A DNA stretch of 60,407 bases, taken from positions 115,242-175,648 of the forward strand of contig BJHM01000005.1 of the NCBI GenBank assembly GCA_014192625.1, read 5' to 3'. The notes under the pieces are model-generated. The model ran no database searches and had not been told where the DNA came from. It worked only from the letters and a program-made list of their open reading frames with translations. Shown here one piece after another: positions 26,570 through 34,808 of the stretch (the first letter of the stretch is position 1; each line of letters begins with the position of its first letter). Made by a program: the position numbers and the translations under genes. This DNA comes from Planctomycetota bacterium. Its GTDB lineage: Bacteria; Planctomycetota; UBA1135; UBA2386.

Positions 26570-27765
26570 TCACCGTGGCGCAACCAACAAAGGAACGTGC
26601 AAAGTCCGGCAGCAAGTCGCCAACCGTCGTGGGTGCAAAGCAGGCGGCCTTGGCCACTGGCAACACGCTCGCGCTGCGCTTTGGCCTGATCTTTGGTCTG
26701 CTCGCAATGGCCGTGGGTGCGATCACCACGTTGATCGTGATCGCCAAGATCGCGCCCGGTGTTGCCGAAAAGAACATCGAAGCTGTGCAGCAAGGCCGCA
26801 TCTTTGGCTTCTCGCTCACGTTGTTCGTCACCATTGTCAGCGCGATCTTTGGCTTCGTGCTTGGCGGCAAACTTTCGTCGCGCATCCGCGAGCTTGGGCA
26901 GGCGGTGCAGAAGATCGGTCGCGGTGGCGGCGAGGTTCGCATTCGCGTGGCAGGCAAGGATGAAGTTGCTGGCTTGGGCCGATCGCTGCAATACCTCGCT
27001 AGCGATCTGACGGCGTTGATGGCCGAGATCGCGCGCCAGGAAGTGCAAGGCGGTGGTGCGTTGGCGACGATGGACCAGCAGGTGCGCCAACTGCGCGACC
27101 GTACGTTGCCGCCGCAGCTTCCCGCAGTAGCTGGTTACGAAGTCGATGGTGCACTCAGTGTGGGTGAGCGCGGCGGCCTTGATTACTTCGATGTGGTCAC
27201 GGCCGAAGGCAACACGGTCTGCTATCTCATCACCGGCGAGGGCAGCAACACGATGTCAGTGATCGCTGCGCGAATGGCGCGCGACGAAGTGCACCGTGCT
27301 CTCGCGCAGGGGGCGATGCCGCGCAAGGCCCTCAATCAGGCGAACAAAACACTCAAGCAGAACTTGCCCGCCGGTGCCTGCGCCAAGGCGACATTGCTGC
27401 AGCTGTCCGAGGACGGCGCGAAGCTTTATCAAGCTGGCGCGCGCACTCCGTTGTGGATCTGTCAGCGCGGCGAAGTTTTGGAGCTTGCTGCCGAGGGGCT
27501 GGCACTCGGCCTCGATGACGGTCCGGTGTTTGAGAAGTCGCTGCGGCCGCAGGAGGTTGCGATTAGCCCGGGTGTTCGACTGGTGATCGTCAATGACGCG
27601 GGCATCCGGATGGCCAAGTTGCTGGAGTTGGTAGGCCAGCATTCGTCGCGCCATACGGCCATGTTTATGAACATGGTGCTCGGCAACCTCGAGCAGGACG
27701 CGGGTGAGGGCGGGCTGCGCGAAGATGTCGTGTTGATCACCGCCAAGCGCGCCGGGCAGGTGTGA
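26566..27765 (+). CDS. Membrane HAMP-PP2C (SpoIIE/RsbU-type) phosphatase
   Basis: 399 residues, GTG start overlapping the pgpA stop (GTGA). Two membrane helices at about 42-65 and 82-104 (FGLIFGLLAMAVGAITTLIV, SLTLFVTIVSAIFGFVLGGK) flank only a short loop, so external sensing is minimal. A HAMP domain follows (LSSRIRELGQAVQKIGRGG, VAGLGRSLQYLASDL). Then comes a PP2C-like domain of the SpoIIE group: VAGYEVDGALSVGERGGLDY, VCYLITGEGSNTMSVIAARM, and LVIVNDAGIRMAKLLELVGQ. The usual GGD metal signature reads RGGLDYFDV, so metal ligands are only partly conventional. RsbU-type phosphatases act in partner-switching regulation; no anti-sigma antagonist gene is adjacent. Confidence 0.78.
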   Translation: MITVAQPTKERAKSGSKSPTVVGAKQAALATGNTLALRFGLIFGLLAMAVGAITTLIVIAKIAPGVAEKNIEAVQQGRIFGFSLTLFVTIVSAIFGFVLGGKLSSRIRELGQAVQKIGRGGGEVRIRVAGKDEVAGLGRSLQYLASDLTALMAEIARQEVQGGGALATMDQQVRQLRDRTLPPQLPAVAGYEVDGALSVGERGGLDYFDVVTAEGNTVCYLITGEGSNTMSVIAARMARDEVHRALAQGAMPRKALNQANKTLKQNLPAGACAKATLLQLSEDGAKLYQAGARTPLWICQRGEVLELAAEGLALGLDDGPVFEKSLRPQEVAISPGVRLVIVNDAGIRMAKLLELVGQHSSRHTAMFMNMVLGNLEQDAGEGGLREDVVLITAKRAGQV

Positions 27766-28076
27766 TGAGCGATCCCGTCGAGCCGTCCTTTCAGCGTCGG
27801 ATCGAACAGATTTATTTTGCCCGCGATTCTGCACGCGGCAAGCAAGGCTCGCTGCTGTGGTTTGTCGAGGAGGTTGGCGAACTGGTGCGTGCGATCCGGC
27901 GCGGCGAGCAGCAAAACCTGCAGGAAGAGTTCGCCGATGTCTATGCGTGGCTTGCCACGCTGGCATCGCTGCACGGCCTTGACCTTGAAGAGATGGGCCG
28001 CAAGAAATACGAGCACGGTTGCCCGCGGTGTCGCGCATTGCCTTGCGCGTGTCCGCAGCACAAGCCGTTGGCCTGA
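27765..28076 (+). CDS. MazG-like nucleotide pyrophosphohydrolase with C-terminal Cys cluster
   Basis: 103 residues from the ATG at 27765, overlapping the previous stop by one base. The MazG metal-binding helices are present: LLWFVEEVGELVRAIRRGE and LQEEFADVYAWLATLA supply the EExxE and ExxD acidic sets for Mg and hydrolysis of nucleoside triphosphates to monophosphates. Beyond the core lies HGCPRCRALPCACPQH, five cysteines and two histidines in 16 residues, which could bind zinc and is not a normal part of MazG. Its 3' end faces rph across a shared hairpin. Confidence 0.82.
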   Translation: MSDPVEPSFQRRIEQIYFARDSARGKQGSLLWFVEEVGELVRAIRRGEQQNLQEEFADVYAWLATLASLHGLDLEEMGRKKYEHGCPRCRALPCACPQHKPLA

Positions 28077-28105
28077 GCCGCTCTGCGGGCGCTTCTCCGG
28101 CTCAG
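28073..28105. terminator. Hairpin shared by two convergent genes
   Basis: CTGAGCCG (28073-28080) pairs with CGGCTCAG (28098-28105) across 17 bases. The arms contain the stop codons of the MazG-like gene and of rph. No T run is present, so termination function is uncertain. Confidence 0.4.
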
Positions 28106-28827
28106 ATGCCGAGCACTTTCTTCTGTAGTTCGAGCACCTGCGCGCAGCCTTTTTGTCCCAGTGAAAGCATCAATTGGAACTGCTCTGGCGTGAACGGCTT
28201 GGTCTCGGCGGCACCGCTAATCTCGATCAGCCGGCCATCGCTAGCGCAAGCGATGTTGATGTCGACGGCTGCGGCGCTGTCCTCTTGATAGTCGAGATCA
28301 GTGATGACCTGGTCTTGCAAAAGGCCAACCGAAACCGCACTCACCAGTCCACGCAGCGGCCATGCCCGCAGCATCCGTTTTTCTTCCATCCACAAAAGTG
28401 CATCATAGAGCGCCACGGCCGCACCATTGATCGCCGTCGTGCGCGTGCCGCCGTCGGCAGTAAGCACGTCGCAGTCGACCCACAGGGTTAGTTCGGGCAG
28501 CACCGTGATGTCGAGCGCACAGCGCAGGGCGCGGCCAATCATCCGTTGGATCTCTTGCGTGCGGCCATCCATCGGTTTGCCGGTGCGGCCTTCACGCGGT
28601 TTACGCGGGATGCCGGACGCAGGCAGCATCGAGTATTCCGCGGTGAGCCAGCCGCCGGGTTGTTTGTTGTACATCCACGGCGGCACTTGCTCCTGCACGC
28701 AGACCGTGCAGAGCAAGCGCGTACGGCCAAACTCGGCGAGCACCGAACCGGGCGATTGGTCGGTGTATGAGCGGGTAAACTTGATAGGCCGGAGTTGGTC
28801 CGGCGGACGGTCATTCTTGCGCGCCAT
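28102..28827 (-). CDS. rph: Ribonuclease PH
   Basis: 241 residues. RNase PH trims tRNA 3' ends by phosphorolysis. The family sequence is unambiguous: the N-terminal RPIKFTRSYTDQSPGSVLAE, GRTRLLCTVCVQEQVPPW, RKPREGRTGKPMDGRTQEIQ, RMIGRALRCALD with the phosphate-binding Arg, ADGGTRTTAINGAAVALYDA, and LDYQEDSAAAVDINIA with the metal-binding Asp residues. The length is normal. It is followed upstream on the same strand by a kinase-like gene 78 bases away. Confidence 0.96.
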   Translation of the reverse strand: MARKNDRPPDQLRPIKFTRSYTDQSPGSVLAEFGRTRLLCTVCVQEQVPPWMYNKQPGGWLTAEYSMLPASGIPRKPREGRTGKPMDGRTQEIQRMIGRALRCALDITVLPELTLWVDCDVLTADGGTRTTAINGAAVALYDALLWMEEKRMLRAWPLRGLVSAVSVGLLQDQVITDLDYQEDSAAAVDINIACASDGRLIEISGAAETKPFTPEQFQLMLSLGQKGCAQVLELQKKVLGI

Positions 28828-28905
28828 AGAAGTCTCTTTGCTGCCAAAGCGAGTTGGGCGAAAGATGATAGCGATTGGCCTGTCGCTGGGCCACGGTTGC
28901 CCTGA

Positions 28906-30168
28906 TCAGATGGCGAGCACGGTGCCGAGTGCTCGCCGCAGATCTTGCAAGCCGAACGGTTTTTTGATGCGGTGTGCGCGTGCAATCAGCGCGTTGCTGC
29001 TGCCCACTTCGTCGCTGTCGGAAAGCATGAAGACCTTGAGGTCGGGGCACAAATGCAGCGCGATCGATGCGTCGCGCGAGTCGAGTCGCGATGGGCGGTC
29101 GACGATCAGCAGCTCGAAGCGATCCGGGGTCGCTTGCAGCAGTGAACGCATTGCGGCGCCATCGGAGCAGGCAAACACCGCGCGGCCGAGCGTCTTTAGC
29201 TCGGCCGCCAACAGCGAACGCACCGCCGGGTCGCCCTCGAGCACCAGCACCCCGCCATAGCTGTGACGCAGATCGGCGGCACCGCTAACCGCGCGTTGCC
29301 CATGGTCAACGTCATTGGCCTTTGCCGCAAAGCGGAGCCTCTCTGGAGTTGGTTCATCCGTCGCGGGGATCTGAATGCGAGCGGACGCGCTGTGGCCACG
29401 ATCGTGTTCAAAATGCAGGCTGCCGCCGAAGCTGCGGATCAGGTTGTTGGCAGATTGTTCGGCGATGGTGAAGGGCAGCGAGGCGCTGCCGGCCTGCGGT
29501 TCCCGAATCGGATCCTCGTCGTATTCAACCGTCAGTTCGAGTTTGGCGAATGGCGTCTCGGTATCAAAACTGGACTCGGCAGCCAGCGAGAGTCGCAGTC
29601 CGCCGGGTTCCATTTCTAGTAGCGCGTGGCAGACCATCAACAGTGCTCTGAGCAATGCTTCTTGGCCGCATTTGAGTTGCGGGAATGAGGGCGGCAGCAC
29701 CCATGAGATCTCGAGACCGAGCCGCGAATATTCCAATTCTTGTCGCAGGATCAATAGCAAATCGTTGATCGCAGTTGGCCCCGCGGAGTGCGTCGGTGCG
29801 CTCGCAAACGCCGAGACTTTGTCATGAAACTGGCGCAGTCGTCTTATTGAGAGCCACAGGTTGGTCGCGGCAGCAGCGCGCGCATCGGCCTGAGTTGTGG
29901 ACTCCATCATTCGGTAAGCGCCGCCTTCGATGCCGGGAACGATCTCGGCCAGCTCTTGCGCGAGGGCTTCTGCAAAAGTCTCTGGCGAAACCAGTGCAGG
30001 CAGCGGCCCGATCGCCGGAGCATGGTCGTCGACGCGGGCTAAAGCTACCGGCAGATCGGAGGCGGCGGCAGCTGCAGATGCTGAGGTCGCGCGGGCGCTG
30101 CGCGCGAATAGCACGGCAATCGCAAAAACCGCTGCGACACCACATGCAAACGGGATCAAATCTGCCAC
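28906..30168 (-). CDS. Degenerate hybrid kinase-like membrane protein with receiver domain
   Basis: 420 residues. An N-terminal helix (IPFACGVAAVFAIAVLFA) anchors the protein. The centre resembles a histidine-kinase dimerisation and ATPase region (SIRRLRQFHDKVSAFA, then EQSANNLIRSFGGSLHFEHD), but a standard N box is missing: the expected Asn-containing helix reads LLMVCHALLE. The C-terminal 120 residues are a receiver domain: VLVLEGDPAVRSLLAAEL with the acidic pocket, FELLIVDRP with the phosphoacceptor Asp, VFMLSDSDE, and HRIKKPFGLQDL with the conserved Lys. It may sense or relay phosphate without making it. No partner regulator is adjacent. Confidence 0.6.
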   Translation of the reverse strand: MADLIPFACGVAAVFAIAVLFARSARATSASAAAAASDLPVALARVDDHAPAIGPLPALVSPETFAEALAQELAEIVPGIEGGAYRMMESTTQADARAAAATNLWLSIRRLRQFHDKVSAFASAPTHSAGPTAINDLLLILRQELEYSRLGLEISWVLPPSFPQLKCGQEALLRALLMVCHALLEMEPGGLRLSLAAESSFDTETPFAKLELTVEYDEDPIREPQAGSASLPFTIAEQSANNLIRSFGGSLHFEHDRGHSASARIQIPATDEPTPERLRFAAKANDVDHGQRAVSGAADLRHSYGGVLVLEGDPAVRSLLAAELKTLGRAVFACSDGAAMRSLLQATPDRFELLIVDRPSRLDSRDASIALHLCPDLKVFMLSDSDEVGSSNALIARAHRIKKPFGLQDLRRALGTVLAI

Positions 30169-30644
30169 GAGGAGCTTTTTTCGAGACGGACGGAATCGGG
30201 CAAACTAGCGAACGACGGCGCGCCTGTCGATCCTCGAGCACCAGCTTGCCGTGTAGGTCCGTGAACGGAGCAGCGGAAGTAGATTTTGGGGTCTGTGTGG
30301 CAGTGGGCAAAGTAGCTCCGTAAGGCAGGCTGCCGGTTTGCGTGCAGCAGCGTTGGCGCAGCCTTGCGTTGCAAAACCAAAGTCGATCCAACTGCGCGCT
30401 CGCTTGCGTTGCGCGCGTCCCGCAAGAGTCGCTTTGTGGCTGCGACGAAGGGGGATGATGTGCTGGTGAACGACGCGCGCCCCGTCGAGGAGCAGAACGC
30501 ATCACGCGCCCCGTCGAGGAGCAGAACGCATCACGCGCCCCGTCGAGTAGCAGAACGATGCGCGCAGCGCGCGGGACCTGCGGAATGCGCAACGACCTGC
30601 AGGCCGATTTTTCGGTTGCAGGTCGGGGGGCATAACGACCGCGA
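30169..30644. other. Gene-free region with a 29-bp repeat
   Basis: 476 bases without a supported gene. It separates two minus-strand genes, so the promoter of the hybrid-kinase-like gene should lie at its left end. A 29-bp tandem repeat at 30476-30557 is listed separately. Confidence 0.55.
30476..30557 (+). repeat. 29-bp unit, two full copies and a partial third
   Basis: Identical units lie at 30476-30504 and 30505-30533, each starting CGCGCCCCGTCGAGGAGC and ending GAACGCATCA. A third, incomplete copy starts at 30534 with one changed base (GAGTAGC). Confidence 0.9.
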
Positions 30645-31901
30645 TTACTTCTTCGCGTCTTTGCTTGGCGCGATCGCGATGACTGCCTTCAGCTCCAACT
30701 TGCCTTCAGTATTGGCGGTCGTGTCAAGCTCGGTTTCCTCACCGTCGCGGCCTGCCATTGTGCGAACGGTCTTGCGGTCGACCTTCAGGTCGCCAGCCAT
30801 CTCGACTTCGGTGATCTGCCTGGTCGTCAGATTGACGTGGACCTTGCCTTTAAAGGTGAGGTTGGCATCCACGTTGTCCGTGCCAGCCGCAGCCGCAGGC
30901 GCAGCGGCATCACCACCAGCGCCTGCGCCACCCTGCCCACGGCCCTGCCCACGACCTTGTCCACCGCCACCGCCAAACGCAGCCTGCGGGCGCAGGCCTA
31001 GCTCTGTCGCTTTGCCCTTGCCGATCATGCTGGCGGTGATGTCGAGGATCGCCATCTGCTCGCCATTTTTCTCTTCAACCGATGCGAGCTTGCCCGTCGC
31101 TTTCACGGTGAGCTTGCCAGCCGCGATGAGTTGCGTGGCCGCTGCGCCGACGCCGCCCATGCGTGCCATGCCGCCGCGCGCGCCCTGGCCACCTTGACCG
31201 CGGCCACCGCCGGTGGTCCCGCCAGCATCAGTGCCAGCGCCGCCGGCTGGGTCTGCGCCTTGACCGCGACCAGCGCGTGCGCCCTGACCACGTGCCGTAG
31301 CATCGGGACGCGCCGCCGCGACGGGATGCACGAGGCTTGCGATTGCAAAGCCGAAGGCCTTGCTGAGATCAAACTCTTCGCCGACAGCGACCGCATTGGT
31401 CGGCAGCAGTAAGGCCACTGCGAGGCGGCCAGGAATGTCGCGCGCAATATTGTCGTCCACTGGCTTACTCGCAGCGCCTTCACCTTCGATCAGGCTTTGT
31501 TTGCCGCCGTCGACCTTGAGCGTGACCTTCTTGCCCTGCAGCGCGCCCTCGATCTTGGACTCGACTGGTACGCCATCTTGGCCAGCGCGCGACTCGGTCG
31601 CGATGAGCTTCTGGTAGCTGCGCCAGTTGCCAACGGCTGGACCTTGCTCAAACACGACCTCAAGTTGTGAGGAAGAGTCGCCACCGCCACCGCCACCGCC
31701 ACCGCCACCGCCACGCCCACCACCGCCGGTCATTTCTTCGCCATTGCGCAGCATTTTGCGCGTCTCCTTGGCTTGGATCTTCGTTTGGACAGAGATGCGC
31801 AACGTCTGGTCATCACCAGAGGACGCCTTCACATCGACCTTTTGCGCGAAGAGCGGCGCAGTGATCAATAAGGACAACAGCAGCACGGATGAGTGGGACA
31901 T
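30645..31901 (-). CDS. Secreted protein with glycine-rich low-complexity segments
   Basis: 418 residues from the ATG at 31901, which begins a good signal peptide (SSVLLLSLLITAPLFAQ). Beta-rich stretches (LTFKGKVHVNLTTRQITEVE, VEMAGDLKVDRKTVRTM) alternate with low-complexity segments: a G-only run near residues 60-75, a region repeating GRGQG and ARGG between about 205 and 255, and GQGRGQGRGQGG near 325. No known domain is recognised with confidence, though the final part suggests a lipoprotein-like lipid or ligand-binding sheet. It stands alone, divergent from the glycosyltransferase at 32052. Function unknown. Confidence 0.7.
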   Translation of the reverse strand: MSHSSVLLLSLLITAPLFAQKVDVKASSGDDQTLRISVQTKIQAKETRKMLRNGEEMTGGGGRGGGGGGGGGGGDSSSQLEVVFEQGPAVGNWRSYQKLIATESRAGQDGVPVESKIEGALQGKKVTLKVDGGKQSLIEGEGAASKPVDDNIARDIPGRLAVALLLPTNAVAVGEEFDLSKAFGFAIASLVHPVAAARPDATARGQGARAGRGQGADPAGGAGTDAGGTTGGGRGQGGQGARGGMARMGGVGAAATQLIAAGKLTVKATGKLASVEEKNGEQMAILDITASMIGKGKATELGLRPQAAFGGGGGQGRGQGRGQGGAGAGGDAAAPAAAAGTDNVDANLTFKGKVHVNLTTRQITEVEMAGDLKVDRKTVRTMAGRDGEETELDTTANTEGKLELKAVIAIAPSKDAKK

Positions 31902-32051
31902 GATTTCGGTTCTCCACAAACAGGGGACTGAGCTTTGCTGCGCACATTGCGCGGCGCGATCGGAACGTATGATTTAGGATCCGTCCAGCCGGTCTTTTGC
32001 GTAAGACAAATGTCAGACACGTTTCCGCGGTGAAGATCGAAAGCCAGCATT

Positions 32052-33209
32052 ATGAAAGTTGGATTTTACGCGCCCCTCAATGCCCCCGACGCGCCGATTC
32101 CAAGCGGCGATCGGTTGATTGCGCGCATGCTCATAAAAGCACTTGCGCTGCAAGGTCACGAAGTCCGCATTCAGAGCCGACTACGCAGCTTAGACATGGC
32201 CGGGGATGACGTTCGGCAACGGCGGCTCGAGCGGATTGGGGCGCGTGTTGCGCGGCGTTTGGTGCGGGATTGCCAGCGGCCGAACGCGTGGCGGCCAGAC
32301 GTATGGCTTTCATATCACCTCTACCACAAGGCGCCGGACTGGATCGGGCCTGCGGTTGCCGCCGCGCTCGGTATTCCCTATGTGGTGGTTGAGGCCTCAT
32401 ATGCGCGCAAGCACGAACAAGGGCTATGGGCGCGAAGTTTGGCTGCGGTCGCTGCCGCGCTCGCTCAGGCGGACCTCGTGATTGGTCTCAAGCCTGACGA
32501 TGCGCGCGCGGTTGCGCCTCGCCTGCGCAGTGACACGACTTACTTGTCGCTCAAACCGTTCCTTGACGTAGCGCCGTTTGCCAATGCCTACGCTGCGCGC
32601 GACCGGCATCGCGCGGAGTTTGCGGCGTCGCATCGACTAGACCTGTCAAAGCCGTGGCTGATCGCAGTCGGCATGATGCGCGATGGCAGCAAGCTCAAGT
32701 CGTATGGCGCATTGTTCGCCGCACTTTCACGCATCACGGACGCACGTTGGCAGCTGCTGATTGCCGGTGACGGACCTGCAGAGAATGAGGTGCTCGCCGG
32801 AATGCGCAGCCTCGGGCCGCGCGCCAGTTGGCTTGGTCGCGTCGAAGGTGCAGCATTGGCTCGGCTCTATGCCGCTGGCGACCTGTTTGTCTGGCCCGCG
32901 ATCAAGGAACCGATCGGCATGGTTTTCATCGAGGCGCAAGCTGCCGGCCTGCCGATTGTCGCTGGCGATCGGCCCGGGGTCAGGAGCGTGGTGGCGGAAG
33001 GCGAATCTGCAGTGCTTGTGCCGGAAGGCGATTTGGCGGCGTTGGCGGCGGCGGTAAAAGCGCTGGTCGCAGACCCTGTGCGGCGTGCAGTGATGAGCGT
33101 GAGCGCGCTTTTACATGCTCAGCAACGGCACGACGTAGCGACTGGTGGGCGAGTCTTTGCGGCAGCGTTGGCGGAGTTTGTCGAGCAACGGGCAGCACAG
33201 CATCGCTGA
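32052..33209 (+). CDS. Glycosyltransferase, GT4-like (GT-B fold)
   Basis: 385 residues. The N-terminal domain begins MKVGFYAPLNAPDAPIPSGD and RLIARMLIKALALQGHEV, a typical acceptor domain. The C-terminal donor domain holds WLIAVGMMRDGSKLKSY, LLIAGDGPAENEV, and the diagnostic EPIGMVFIEAQAAGLPIVAG, whose first Glu contacts the nucleotide sugar. A final helix returns to the N-terminal half. It likely adds a sugar to a surface glycan or glycolipid. It starts a run of glycan genes on this strand. Confidence 0.85.
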   Translation: MKVGFYAPLNAPDAPIPSGDRLIARMLIKALALQGHEVRIQSRLRSLDMAGDDVRQRRLERIGARVARRLVRDCQRPNAWRPDVWLSYHLYHKAPDWIGPAVAAALGIPYVVVEASYARKHEQGLWARSLAAVAAALAQADLVIGLKPDDARAVAPRLRSDTTYLSLKPFLDVAPFANAYAARDRHRAEFAASHRLDLSKPWLIAVGMMRDGSKLKSYGALFAALSRITDARWQLLIAGDGPAENEVLAGMRSLGPRASWLGRVEGAALARLYAAGDLFVWPAIKEPIGMVFIEAQAAGLPIVAGDRPGVRSVVAEGESAVLVPEGDLAALAAAVKALVADPVRRAVMSVSALLHAQQRHDVATGGRVFAAALAEFVEQRAAQHR

Positions 33210-33231
33210 GTAGCACCGCTTCGCCGTGACG

Positions 33232-33570
33232 ATGAGCCCGTTCTGTGCCATGATCCCCGAGATGGATGCGCACAAACCGGGTCAGCCCAATCTCAATCTC
33301 GTCGAATGCAATCCGGATGGCTCCTTCACCAAGGAGACCCTGCAACGTGCAATGAAGGCGCTGAAGAAGCGGTTTAAGCTGACGCGGCTCGACGATGAGT
33401 CGCGGCTTGGCCACGACCCGATGAGCAAGGGTGGACGTTCGGGCATCATTGGCGTGAAGCCGCCGGATCAGTATCCGGCTCTTGTGTGGCAGGCCCTCGA
33501 ACAGAAGGGGCGCATCAGGAGCAGCGGTCATGGTCTCTACGAAATCGTTGAGCAGGGCGGTGGGGATTAG
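33232..33570 (+). CDS. Conserved-looking small protein of unknown function
   Basis: About 112 residues; alternatives start at 33226 (GTG), 33250 or 33262. It is basic in the middle (TLQRAMKALKKRFKLTRLDD) and ends in RIRSSGHGLYEIVEQGGGD. A glycine-centred stretch, MSKGGRSGIIGVKPPDQYPA, could be a binding loop. No transmembrane segment, signal or known domain is seen. Its last 41 bases overlap the start of the following gene, which has its own ribosome binding site, so they may be transcribed together. Confidence 0.65.
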   Translation: MSPFCAMIPEMDAHKPGQPNLNLVECNPDGSFTKETLQRAMKALKKRFKLTRLDDESRLGHDPMSKGGRSGIIGVKPPDQYPALVWQALEQKGRIRSSGHGLYEIVEQGGGD

Positions 33571-34747
33571 TCCGCGCCGCTCTCGCTGGGAGGATGTAGC
33601 GATCGTCGCGTGGCTAGTGCTGGGGCTAGCACTAGCTGTAAAGCTCACGCTCGCGTCCGACCTGAATCGGCAGAACGTCTACTTGAAGGTTTTCGCGCCA
33701 GCGGCCGAGGCCTTTTGGGCGCGAACCGATCTCTATGCCGCGAGCAGCGGTTTTCGTTATCCACCCATTTGCGCGGCGCTGCTGTGGCCGTTCGCCGCGT
33801 GTGGCCCGCTGCTTGGCAGCATCGCGTGGCGGCTACTCAATATGATCGTGCTGTTTTCTGGCTTGCGTGCGTGTGCCCGCGCTGGCCTGCCCGCGCGGCT
33901 CAGTAGTCGCGAGCGCGCGGTGGTGCTTTCGCTCGTGGCTTTCTGCGGTGTCAGCGGCGTCAACATCGGTCAAGCCAACGCGCTCATGCTCGGCTGCCTG
34001 CTGCACGCCGCCACGCTGGCATTTGCCACGCGCACTGCGGCGACTTCAGGCCTCATTGGTGTTGCTACCGCGTTGAAGGTCTACCCGTTTGCGTTTGGCA
34101 TGGTGTTGGCGGTGCTGCGACCGCGCCTGTGGTGGGGGCTCATCGGGTCGTTGCTCGTGGTAGCTTTGCTGCCTTACGCGCTCGCGCCACAAAGCTACGT
34201 GACGGCGCAATACGCAATGCTGGTCGACGGGCTGCGCCATGAGGATCGCACCGGCGACCTCAAAAACGCTTATCGCGACTTGCGCCTTGTCGCTATTTCG
34301 CTCGGCATGTCGATGCCGCAGATTGTGTTTGTTGCGCTGCAAGGTTGCGGCGGACTTGCGATCGTGCTTTCGGCGCTGCTTGTCCGCCGTCGTCAGGGTG
34401 AGGTGGCAGCCTTCACGTTTGCCGTGAGTGCGACGCTGTGTTTCATGTTGCTGCTCGGTCCGTCGACAGAAAAAGTCACCTACCAACTGCTCGGTGTGCC
34501 GCTCGCGTGGCAGTGGATCAGCGCCCGGCGCGACCGCGCCACCTGGCGGCTAGTGCTCGGGGGCATCGCCATGTTGCTGGTGCTGATAGATGCCCTTCCC
34601 GCACCCGCGCGCGAGGTGCAAGCACAGCACCCGTGGCTGCGCTGCTGGTCTGCCTACGCCACGCTATTGGTCGCGCTAGACCTTCTGCATGGCGTGTTTT
34701 TTCTGCGGCGCAGCGACTCCTCAAGCTCGCCCTCCCACGCGGCCTAG
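33530..34747 (+). CDS. Polytopic membrane glycosyltransferase, GT87/DUF2029-like
   Basis: About 405 residues from the ATG at 33530, preceded by AGGAG at a good distance. Ten or so membrane helices are visible (DVAIVAWLVLGLALAVKLTL, AVVLSLVAFCGVSGVN, GLIGSLLVVALLPYALAP). An early segment AFWARTDLYAASSGFRYPPI contains the acidic residue and R-Y-P-P pattern of polyprenyl-phosphate-dependent mannosyltransferases of the DUF2029/GT87 type. QANALMLGCLLHAATLAF follows. Such enzymes use a lipid-linked sugar made by a GT2 enzyme, and one lies directly downstream. Confidence 0.8.
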   Translation: MVSTKSLSRAVGISPRRSRWEDVAIVAWLVLGLALAVKLTLASDLNRQNVYLKVFAPAAEAFWARTDLYAASSGFRYPPICAALLWPFAACGPLLGSIAWRLLNMIVLFSGLRACARAGLPARLSSRERAVVLSLVAFCGVSGVNIGQANALMLGCLLHAATLAFATRTAATSGLIGVATALKVYPFAFGMVLAVLRPRLWWGLIGSLLVVALLPYALAPQSYVTAQYAMLVDGLRHEDRTGDLKNAYRDLRLVAISLGMSMPQIVFVALQGCGGLAIVLSALLVRRRQGEVAAFTFAVSATLCFMLLLGPSTEKVTYQLLGVPLAWQWISARRDRATWRLVLGGIAMLLVLIDALPAPAREVQAQHPWLRCWSAYATLLVALDLLHGVFFLRRSDSSSSPSHAA

Positions 34748-34808
34748 TCCGCGCTCCGTTCCGGCGCGCGACAACGAGCGTGGCTTCTCATAGCATCTGC
34801 CAACGCAA

